A program made the position numbers and the translations under genes. From assembly GCA_964579795.1 (NCBI GenBank), contig CAZOHM010000080.1, positions 1-7,766 of the forward strand: DNA of 7,766 nucleotides. Reading direction: 5' to 3'. The DNA comes from JAEYFP01 sp964579795. GTDB lineage: Bacteria > Bacillota > Clostridia > Lachnospirales > Lachnospiraceae. Each line of letters begins with the position of its first letter. The stretch's first letter is position 1. Shown piece after piece: positions 1 to 5,627 of the stretch. The notes under the pieces are model-generated. The model was not told the DNA's origin. It made no database searches and saw only the letters and a list, made by a program, of their open reading frames with translations.

Positions 1-24
1 GGTTCCTGCTGCTTTTTTAATGTC

Positions 25-37
25 TTGCGACCCGCAA
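25..37. repeat. Short inverted repeat at the predicted transcription start
   Basis: TTGCG (25-29) and CGCAA (33-37) form a perfect 5-bp inverted repeat around a 3-nt centre. It is the most G+C-rich spot in this AT-rich gap and coincides with the predicted +1 of the leftward promoter. It could be an operator or the first hairpin of a leader RNA, or it may be chance. Confidence 0.35.
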
Positions 38-44
38 CTTTTGT

Positions 45-73
45 ATAATACCATGTGTGAATTATAAAGTCAA
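45..73 (-). promoter_or_regulatory. Sigma-A-like promoter reading leftward out of the window
   Basis: On the minus strand the -35 hexamer TTGACT (73 to 68) is separated by exactly 17 nt from the -10 hexamer TATTAT (50 to 45). Transcription would start near 37-40 and run off the left edge, so it serves a gene or RNA outside the window. A short inverted repeat (25-37) lies right at the predicted start. The cstA terminator lies just upstream, which fits a new transcription unit starting here. Confidence 0.7.
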
Positions 74-137
74 TACATATTTTTGTTTTTTTCAAACAAA
101 TTTCATATAAATTTGAATCTCCAAATTCAGTAAATTC

Positions 138-183
138 AAAAAAGGTCGATAAAGCTGTAACTATCTCGCTTTATCGACCTTTT
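138..183 (-). terminator. Rho-independent terminator of the cstA operon
   Basis: A perfect 16-bp stem pairs 140-155 with 168-183 around a 12-nt loop (156-167). Read on the minus strand, downstream of the cstA stop codon, it runs into six U residues (from the A-run 138-143). On the plus strand it is also followed by a few T residues, so it could work weakly in both directions. It lies 48 nt past the cstA stop. Confidence 0.92.
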
Positions 184-231
184 GTTATTCATGTCGTTAT
201 GTATATGACAGTTTAAGAATAAAATGAAAGA

Positions 232-1983
232 TTATGCTTCTTCTTTTCCGGATCCCTGTTTGATCAATGTCTTGATACCATCAATTGCAAGAATGACTGC
301 AAGTACAATAAGCAATATACTAATTGCAATACGAATGATACTCCATACTGCACCTTCTCCTGTGATTGTAGCAAGATTGGATTTCAACGTAAAGCATAGT
401 GAAGTGATTGTTACAATAAGCATAAATGCCATCGGGATAAAGAGCATTTTGTTCTTCTTTCCGATTTTCCCAAGCCATGCAGCTATTGCTAACAGACCAA
501 GTGCAGCAAGTAACTGATTAGCAGCACCAAACAATGGCCAAATCTTTGCATATCCTGTCATACCAAGTGCAATACCAAGTACAACTGTGATTGCTGTAGC
601 TACATAAGGATTACAAAGAACTTTCTTATATCCTTTTGCATCTTTTTCTGTTTCTCCCGGTGCAAGCCAAAACTCTTGGAACATGTAACGAGCAAGACGT
701 GTTGCAGTATCCAGTGATGTTAAACAGAATACAGAAACTGCAAGAATCAACATGCTGTATGAAACCGTAACGGCCTCACTCTCAGCACCAACAAAAGTTC
801 CTATCATGCTTGAAATACCTTTTGCGAATACTGCTGTCGGAGCTGCAAGACCAGCTGATTTTAATGCATCAGCATCTGTACCACTTACAGTGTTCCAAAC
901 AAAACCGACTGCACACAAAGCGATGATTGCAACAATACATTCAACTAACATTGCTCCATATCCTATTGGAAGCGCATCTTTTTCACTGTTTATCTGCTTA
1001 GCTGTTGTTCCTGATGAAACAAGGGAATGAAAGCCCGAAATAGCACCACAGGCTATTGTTACAAACAATGCTGGGAACAATGTTCCTTTTGCAAATAAAC
1101 CGTTTCCATTAGCTGCTGTAAATCCGGTAAACGCCGGAATATCAAGACTGGCATTTCCAGTTAATGCAGCGCCAATAATACCAATAAATGCAACAATAAT
1201 CATAAAATAAAGAAGGAATGAGCTTAAGTAATCACGAGGCTGAAGAAGAATCCATACAGGAGTTACAGATGCTACTAAAATGTAAACACCAAGGATAATC
1301 ATCCAAACATTTGATGTCAATGCAATTGGATGCCAATTCAAACCAATCGCTACAATTGCAATAATACCTACAACACCAATAACTGTTGACACGCCGATAG
1401 GTGCGTTCTTACGATAAACACAGAAACCAAATACAATTGCAAGAACAATAAATAATAAGGAAATCATTGCTGTTGACTGGTTAGCACTTGCTGCAACAGC
1501 ATCCATGCCCTCTTTTACGCCAAATGTATTAGCTACGATTGATGCAAATGCAGCTACAACAAGAAGCAGTGTTAAATAGCCAAAAACGATAAACATTTTT
1601 TTTGCCTTAGCTCCCATAGTATCAGCAATAACTTCACCAATTGACTGTCCTTTGTGGCGAATCGATGCAAACAAAGCACCAAAATCATGTACTGCACCAA
1701 AAAAGATTCCGCCAACAATAATCCAAAGGAATACAGGAACCCAACCGAATACAGCCGCCTGAATAGGTCCGTTAATTGGGCCAGCACCTGCTATTGAAGA
1801 AAAATGATGTCCCATTAATACTGGCGCCTTTGCAGGCACATAATCCACCCCATCTTCAAGATCATGAGAAGGTGTCGATTTGGTTTCATCAACCCCCCAC
1901 TTCTTTGCAAGCCATCTTCCATAAAACAAATAGCCGCATCCTAACAACACAATACTGATCACTAAAATCACTGCTGCGTTCAC
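232..1983 (-). CDS. cstA: CstA family peptide/pyruvate transporter (carbon starvation protein A)
   Basis: This is an integral membrane carrier of the CstA family. Characterised members import peptides (E. coli CstA) or take up pyruvate with protons (BtsT/YjiY); the substrate here cannot be read from sequence. With a GTG start the protein has 583 residues, within the usual range for shorter Firmicute CstA proteins. About 16 hydrophobic segments run throughout. Conserved family blocks are GHHFSSIAGAGPI (58-70), HDFGALFASIRHKGQ (99-113), QPRDYLSSF (248-256), GAISGFHSLVSSGTTAKQ (313-330), LTSLDTATRLARYMFQE (421-437) and FGAANQLLAALG (485-496). I chose GTG at 1983 over the in-frame ATG at 2010 because GGGAGG lies 7 nt before the GTG, whereas the longer form would translate through that site and begin inside the upstream gene. 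The gap to the upstream gene is 4 nt. The gene ends before a strong terminator. No LytST-type regulator genes are adjacent in the window. Confidence 0.95.
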   Translation of the reverse strand: MNAAVILVISIVLLGCGYLFYGRWLAKKWGVDETKSTPSHDLEDGVDYVPAKAPVLMGHHFSSIAGAGPINGPIQAAVFGWVPVFLWIIVGGIFFGAVHDFGALFASIRHKGQSIGEVIADTMGAKAKKMFIVFGYLTLLLVVAAFASIVANTFGVKEGMDAVAASANQSTAMISLLFIVLAIVFGFCVYRKNAPIGVSTVIGVVGIIAIVAIGLNWHPIALTSNVWMIILGVYILVASVTPVWILLQPRDYLSSFLLYFMIIVAFIGIIGAALTGNASLDIPAFTGFTAANGNGLFAKGTLFPALFVTIACGAISGFHSLVSSGTTAKQINSEKDALPIGYGAMLVECIVAIIALCAVGFVWNTVSGTDADALKSAGLAAPTAVFAKGISSMIGTFVGAESEAVTVSYSMLILAVSVFCLTSLDTATRLARYMFQEFWLAPGETEKDAKGYKKVLCNPYVATAITVVLGIALGMTGYAKIWPLFGAANQLLAALGLLAIAAWLGKIGKKNKMLFIPMAFMLIVTITSLCFTLKSNLATITGEGAVWSIIRIAISILLIVLAVILAIDGIKTLIKQGSGKEEA

Positions 1984-1996
1984 GTTACTACCTCCC
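1984..1996 (-). promoter_or_regulatory. cstA ribosome binding site fused to the upstream stop codon
   Basis: Minus-strand GGGAGG (1996 to 1991) is followed by TAG, TAAC and the GTG start. GGG and AGG are the last two sense codons (Gly, Arg) of the upstream gene and TAG (1990-1988) is its stop. A ribosome finishing the first gene therefore stops on the binding site of the second. This supports the GTG start and translational coupling. Confidence 0.85.
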
Positions 1997-2521
1997 TTTC
2001 TTTGATACATATAATATTTTTTTTATTATTTTTGCATTTTCATGACCACTTCCGTTAGTAACGATACAATCCTTGTTTGTCTCTGTTCTATCAGAAATAA
2101 CTAAAGCAGTATGAAAATCCATCCATCCATATAGTGAAAAGTGGAAGTTCTTATGAATACGACACCTCTTCAGTGCTTTCCTGGCATCCATATCACACTC
2201 GTCACACAAAAAAATTGTCGTAATATATGTATACATATGCCCCGGCTTTGGATCAATCAAAGCCATCCCCTTTTCATATGCATAATCACGACACTTTTCA
2301 TAAAGCGCTTTGGTTAAATATTCTGTGGAAAAAATAAATACATGTTCATTGCTATCTGCGCTCCACAAAACAGCACTCTTTACTAATACATACTTCATTG
2401 AATGAACAGAAAAGGTACATTTTGCAATTAACGGTACCTCATTTTCACAATCATATTTTTCGATATCATAGTAGGCTTCATAGCTTTTCAGCAATTTATC
2501 CTGTATCTCTTCTCTATTCAT
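1988..2521 (-). CDS. Small cytosolic protein of unknown function, first gene of the cstA operon
   Basis: The 177-residue product has no signal peptide and no membrane segment. It starts with a helical stretch (1-25), then what looks like a beta-rich core (about 30-65, KYVLVKSAVLWSADSNEHVF), a helix (67-85), an HMYTYITTIFL strand (95-105), and a basic C-terminal part with HKNFHFSLYGWMDFHTALV (122-140) and a TNGSGHENAK segment (154-163). From memory, this pattern (YYDI near the N-terminus, a K-x-F-x-F-x-L-x-GW block, then a TN-x-x-G block) resembles a small uncharacterised Firmicute family (DUF8052-like); that assignment is unverified. Cysteines at about positions 25, 35, 78, 105, 108 and 119 include one C-x-x-C pair (CDEC), too few ligands to claim a metal site. 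The ATG at 2521 is the first in-frame start after an upstream TGA, and its ribosome site is weak (GGTG or ACGGA). Coupling to cstA suggests a role in transporter biogenesis, regulation or handling of the imported substrate, but this is inference. Confidence 0.85.
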   Translation of the reverse strand: MNREEIQDKLLKSYEAYYDIEKYDCENEVPLIAKCTFSVHSMKYVLVKSAVLWSADSNEHVFIFSTEYLTKALYEKCRDYAYEKGMALIDPKPGHMYTYITTIFLCDECDMDARKALKRCRIHKNFHFSLYGWMDFHTALVISDRTETNKDCIVTNGSGHENAKIIKKILYVSKKGR

Positions 2522-2628
2522 TCCGTTTTCACCATTCAGTCATTTGTTTCTTCTATATATAAACAATTTTATTAATTATTACCTAATAAGATTTATTTTT
2601 CATGTTTTTTTTATAAATTTTCTATAAA

Positions 2629-2657
2629 ATTATATCACTCATTAAAATGATTTACAA
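2629..2657 (-). promoter_or_regulatory. Sigma-A-like promoter of the small gene-cstA operon
   Basis: On the minus strand TTGTAA (2657 to 2652) lies 17 nt before a consensus TATAAT (2634 to 2629). The predicted start near 2622 gives a leader of about 100 nt before the ATG at 2521. It sits between the lipoprotein terminator and the operon, where a promoter is expected. Confidence 0.75.
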
Positions 2658-2667
2658 TATATAAATC
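2649..2667. promoter_or_regulatory. Inverted repeat over the -35 box, candidate operator
   Basis: GATTTA (2649-2654) and TAAATC (2662-2667) are perfect 6-bp arms around a 7-nt centre, covering the -35 hexamer of the cstA-operon promoter. A protein bound here would compete with RNA polymerase. The DNA is very AT-rich, so a chance match is possible. Confidence 0.35.
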
Positions 2668-2722
2668 TGTAGAAAGCGCAAAATAATAGCTTGTGTTTTT
2701 CACCAACAAATGCCAAACAAGA

Positions 2723-2751
2723 ATAAGACACAGCACTTGGCCATGTCTTAT
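2723..2751 (-). terminator. Probable terminator after the lipoprotein gene
   Basis: A 12-bp stem (2723-2734 with 2740-2751, including two G-U pairs) closes a 5-nt loop, 28 nt past the lipoprotein stop codon. On the minus strand it is followed by UCUUGUUUGG, an imperfect U-rich tail, so termination may be partial. It separates the sensory cluster from the cstA operon promoter. Confidence 0.55.
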
Positions 2752-2779
2752 CTAATCATTCAGTTATACTAAATCCATA

Positions 2780-3559
2780 TTACTGAAGTGCATATGTATT
2801 TTCCTGATCCCCATTTTTAACAAGAAGCTGTAGTGTTTCAAAACTATCCTGCGAACCCTTTTCTATTTCAAACACAAGCACGGTGTCTACTGTTCCATAA
2901 CCTGTCACCATATCCTGATACACTTTAAGATCATTTAATAAAATTGTAGTCTGTTCATTAATACGCTCACTGTCATTTATTATCAACCTAAACATTACAT
3001 CAGAATCAACCATATCGCACATCTGATCCGACTCAGTAACATTCGTAAGATTGAAATGAACAATCAATAAGTCTTTATTCGGAGCCGCCTGCATAGAGAA
3101 AATCATAGCATCAGACTCCTCTTTTGGATAGAAATCACAAATCTCATAACTCTGATAGGAAATTTCAAACCCATCCAGTCCCAAAGCACTTGCCAGTGGA
3201 ACTGCCGAACTGGTAATCGGAGCTGTATTATCGTTCTGCAATACTTCAGTTGCAGCATTCAGAGCGTCCTGATTGTCAGCCTGTTCTACTCCAGGTGCAC
3301 TTTCTTCAATCGGTGTACCTTCAATAGCTGTTTCTGCATTTTCATCTGTAATTGGCTCTTCCGTTAATTTTTCAAGACCAATTTCATGACCGCTCTCATA
3401 TTTTAATAATAATCCTGCTGCATACTCCGCAATCAAGCCGCTTTGTTCTTCTGTCACATCCACTTCCGGTATCAGACTACATCCGGTCAACTGAAGCCCC
3501 ATTGTTGTTACTATTACCAACAAGGATATTCTTTTTCGCCAACTTCCATGTCCAGCCAT
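2780..3559 (-). CDS. Cys-anchored lipoprotein next to the histidine kinase
   Basis: The 259-residue protein is exported and lipid-anchored. Basic residues (WRKR, 7-10) precede a hydrophobic stretch and a lipobox LTGC, with the lipidated cysteine at residue 27. An acidic, low-complexity linker rich in Glu, Ala, Asn and Thr (about 35-125) leads to a C-terminal domain (about 125-259) with alternating strands such as DLLIVHFNLTN, VMFRLIIND and TVLVFEIEK. The HFNLTN strand resembles immunoglobulin-like DUF4352-type extracellular domains, but the match is by eye. I chose the ATG at 3559 because GGAGG lies 5 nt upstream and this gives a normal signal peptide; an ATG at 3646 would add 29 residues with no ribosome site. 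The gene follows the kinase by 91 nt and is probably its co-transcribed partner, either an accessory ligand-binding or envelope-stress protein or a target. No specific ligand is evident. Confidence 0.88.
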   Translation of the reverse strand: MAGHGSWRKRISLLVIVTTMGLQLTGCSLIPEVDVTEEQSGLIAEYAAGLLLKYESGHEIGLEKLTEEPITDENAETAIEGTPIEESAPGVEQADNQDALNAATEVLQNDNTAPITSSAVPLASALGLDGFEISYQSYEICDFYPKEESDAMIFSMQAAPNKDLLIVHFNLTNVTESDQMCDMVDSDVMFRLIINDSERINEQTTILLNDLKVYQDMVTGYGTVDTVLVFEIEKGSQDSFETLQLLVKNGDQENTYALQ

Positions 3560-3564
3560 TTTAT

Positions 3565-3569
3565 CCTCC
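3565..3569 (-). promoter_or_regulatory. Ribosome binding site fixing the lipoprotein start
   Basis: GGAGG (3569 to 3565) is 5 nt upstream of the ATG at 3559. It decides for the shorter protein, which begins with a regular lipoprotein signal peptide, over the in-frame extension to 3646. Confidence 0.85.
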
Positions 3570-3602
3570 AATATGCACTGCTTAATCATCCGTTTAATTA
3601 AC

Positions 3603-3619
3603 ATATATTCGCAATATAT
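3603..3619. repeat. Palindrome between kinase and lipoprotein genes
   Basis: ATATATTCGCAATATAT has perfect 7-bp arms around a 3-nt centre, in the 91-nt gap between the kinase stop and the lipoprotein start. It is shaped like an operator, but no convincing promoter was found beside it and the base composition makes chance plausible. Confidence 0.35.
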
Positions 3620-3650
3620 TTTATCATGCATTATCAAACCATGCAATCAA

Positions 3651-5117
3651 TTATTTTCCATCCAATTCAAACCAGAAGGCAACTCCATTATCATAGTTTA
3701 TAACACCATACTGCTGATTCATTGAATCCATAATTGCTTTTACTATGGAAAGTCCAATTCCACTTCCACCATATTCTCTTGTTCTGGCTTTATCTACTTT
3801 GTAGAATTTTGTCCACAAATGAGGAATCGACTCCTCTGGAATCGGTCGGCCAGTGTTGAATACCTTTACACGGATGTGATTTTTTACCTTTTCAATAGAT
3901 ATTTCAACTACTTTCTCTCCCTGCGCATAATGAATTGCATTTGAAAGGTAATTATTGATAATCTGTTCAATCTTAAACTCATCAGCCCATACATAAATTG
4001 GTTCCGTATAATGAAACACAAGGTTAATCTTCTGTTGTTTCAGTATAATGTCAATCGCATTTGTACAGTTTCGAATCAGTTCAATAATATCGAACCTCTC
4101 CATAATCACATTATCAGACCCGCATTCCAGCTGGTTAAGCTCTAACAAGTTTTTAACAAGCTTATTCATTTTTCCTGCTTCATCAATAATAACATCACAG
4201 TAAAAATCTTTGCTTTCTTCATCATCGTTTACACAATCCTTTAACCCTTCAGCATATCCCTGTACAAGAGCAATCGGTGTTTTTAATTCATGTGAAACAT
4301 TAGACAAAAACTCCTTGCGCATCTCGTCTATTTCATTTTTATGCGCAAGATCCAATTGTAGCTCATTATTGGCAGTTTTCAATTCAGATATTGTTTTTTC
4401 AAGTGTGCCTGACAATTGGTTCATGTGATCACCAAGTAAAGTTATCTCATCATTATTATTCTTTCCAGTGTATTTCACTTCAAAATCAAGATTTGTCATT
4501 CGTTCTGAAATACTTGCGAGTTCCAGAATCGGCTCCGTGATTTTCTTTGAAACAAACCAAATGACCAATGCGCTTACAAGTATTGCAATCATACCTACCA
4601 AAGCCAAAAACCTATTAGCAATGACAACACTTTCCTGAATACTTTCCATCGGAGAACGCATTACTATCATATTTCCATTTGACAATAAACCCCAAAGTTC
4701 AATAAACTCCATATTCATCCACGGATCATAAATTCTCTGAACATGATACTTGTCATTCGAATATAGAGATTCAGCTTTTCCTGTTCCTCTTAAAAAATAA
4801 CTGAGAAGTCGATCTGAAAGCACTCCCGAATCATTTACGGTGGATTTGATTGTCTGTGTATCAGAATCAAGAATCAACATGTCCAAATTATATCTGGATG
4901 CAATCTGTTCAAACTTTACATCAAATTCTTCGGATTGAATATCTCCCTCATTAGAGGCCGCATCAATTTGTTCGTAGGATTTCTGGAGAACCTCCTGTTT
5001 ATGCCTTGTATAAAAATTACCAAGAAAAACAGTATTGGCAAACCAGCACAAAAGAATTGTCCCAGCCATCAAGCCACTGAAAATCAATGCAAACTTCTTC
5101 TTAATCGAATGTCTCAT
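3651..5117 (-). CDS. Membrane sensor histidine kinase without adjacent response regulator
   Basis: This 488-residue protein is an EnvZ/VanS-class kinase that should autophosphorylate on a histidine and pass phosphate to a response regulator. Transmembrane helix 1 (about 9-33) and helix 2 (about 168-191) flank an extracytoplasmic sensor of about 135 residues. A HAMP linker (about 192-245) and a coiled stretch lead to the dimerisation/phosphoacceptor motif FLSNVSHELKTP with His276. The ATPase domain shows the N box NNYLSNA (388-394), a variant G1 box NTGRPI (421-426, Asn where many kinases have Asp), the F box LWTKFYKVD (434-442) and the G2 box GGSGIGL (450-456). It looks complete and active. 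The Asn variant also occurs in other Firmicute kinases. The start codon has only a weak GAGG 11 nt upstream, inside a hairpin loop. A regulator gene normally lies directly upstream; here the broken receptor gene ends 33 nt before it. The partner must lie elsewhere, or was lost. Confidence 0.93.
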   Translation of the reverse strand: MRHSIKKKFALIFSGLMAGTILLCWFANTVFLGNFYTRHKQEVLQKSYEQIDAASNEGDIQSEEFDVKFEQIASRYNLDMLILDSDTQTIKSTVNDSGVLSDRLLSYFLRGTGKAESLYSNDKYHVQRIYDPWMNMEFIELWGLLSNGNMIVMRSPMESIQESVVIANRFLALVGMIAILVSALVIWFVSKKITEPILELASISERMTNLDFEVKYTGKNNNDEITLLGDHMNQLSGTLEKTISELKTANNELQLDLAHKNEIDEMRKEFLSNVSHELKTPIALVQGYAEGLKDCVNDDEESKDFYCDVIIDEAGKMNKLVKNLLELNQLECGSDNVIMERFDIIELIRNCTNAIDIILKQQKINLVFHYTEPIYVWADEFKIEQIINNYLSNAIHYAQGEKVVEISIEKVKNHIRVKVFNTGRPIPEESIPHLWTKFYKVDKARTREYGGSGIGLSIVKAIMDSMNQQYGVINYDNGVAFWFELDGK

Positions 5118-5147
5118 AAATAATATTGCCTCGTCCCACTATTATTT
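5118..5147 (-). promoter_or_regulatory. Hairpin abutting the kinase start, Shine-Dalgarno in its loop
   Basis: AAATAATA (5118-5125) and TATTATTT (5140-5147) form a perfect 8-bp A-U stem that ends directly before the ATG at 5117. The 14-nt loop holds the only Shine-Dalgarno-like sequence, GAGG (5132 to 5129). That GAGG is 11 nt from the ATG in linear RNA, longer than usual; folding would bring it closer. The stem is weak, so any effect may depend on temperature or on ribosomes arriving from the upstream gene. Confidence 0.45.
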
Positions 5148-5150
5148 CTC

Positions 5151-5507
5151 TTACTCCATTTTAATAAGCTGTCTTAAACTATCCACATCACACATGACCT
5201 GTCCAAGCATATCACTGATTTCCTTTGTTCCCTGAATTGTTTTTTCAGTTAATCCCTGTGTATTCTCAGTATTGGCAAGAAGTTGTTCGCTGAACGCGCT
5301 CAATCCTTCAATAGATTCATTAATTTCTCCATTGCTACTTGAAACGCTGCTCATATAGTCAGCCTGTGTATTGATACTTTGGCTAACCGAATCGATGTCC
5401 TGCTTAATTACTTCAAATGTACTTGAAGTTTCATGCAACAATGATACTTGACTGTCATTTGCCTCCAAAAGACTTCCCACAGATTTCTCTGCTGTTACAG
5501 CCTGCAT
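5151..5507 (-). CDS. C-terminal fragment of the broken receptor, possible re-initiation
   Basis: These 118 residues are the end of the ascending signalling helix (codon 387 onward of the full frame). ATG 5507 has GAGG 8 nt upstream, so re-initiation is possible, but it skips the 40 residues after the stop that include the conserved tip GENGRGFAVVADE. The fragment is coiled-coil only, with no independent function expected. It ends in LRQLIKME without a CheR-docking pentapeptide. Confidence 0.3.
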   Translation of the reverse strand: MQAVTAEKSVGSLLEANDSQVSLLHETSSTFEVIKQDIDSVSQSINTQADYMSSVSSSNGEINESIEGLSAFSEQLLANTENTQGLTEKTIQGTKEISDMLGQVMCDVDSLRQLIKME

Positions 5508-5627
5508 GCCGAGTTCCTCAAAAATTGTACTGATTTTGGCTGTAGCTGCTGCCGTCTCTTCCGCAAGCGTTTTGATTTCATCAGCAACAACAGCAAAGCC
5601 TCTGCCATTTTCACCGGCATGTGCTGC

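Larger units (their letters stand above)
2522..2779. other. Intergenic region between sensory cluster and cstA operon
   Basis: This AT-rich 258-bp gap holds the lipoprotein terminator hairpin (2723-2751), the operon promoter (2629-2657) and its overlapping inverted repeat. A second AT-only inverted repeat (2609-2615 with 2623-2629) spans the predicted transcription start. A partial catabolite-responsive-element-like match lies at the far end over the ATG. No open reading frame or RNA gene was recognised. Confidence 0.7.

Noticed and set aside
44..49. Plus-strand TATAAT as a rightward promoter
   Set aside because: No -35 hexamer lies at 16-18 nt, and no plus-strand gene follows; the same bases serve the minus-strand -10 box.
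123..138. Direct repeat AAATTCA twice with 9-bp period
   Set aside because: Short and within AT-rich spacer next to the terminator; most likely chance.
1984..2010. 9-residue N-terminal extension of CstA to an ATG at 2010
   Set aside because: It would encode the ribosome binding site itself (residues K-G-G-S) and overlap the upstream gene; GTG 1983 has correct spacing.
3560..3646. 29-residue N-terminal extension of the lipoprotein to an ATG at 3646
   Set aside because: It has no ribosome site, and the extra residues would precede a normal lipoprotein signal peptide; the GGAGG before ATG 3559 is decisive.
3851..3860. Asn in place of Asp in the kinase G1 box (NTGRPI) as a sign of inactivity
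   Set aside because: N-T-G or N-S-G variants are common in active Firmicute kinases of this class, and all other ATP-binding boxes are intact.
4210..4428. Plus-strand open frames opposite the kinase, cstA, receptor, lipoprotein and hydrolase genes
   Set aside because: All plus-strand frames are short, lack ribosome sites and recognisable motifs, and lie antisense to well-supported genes.
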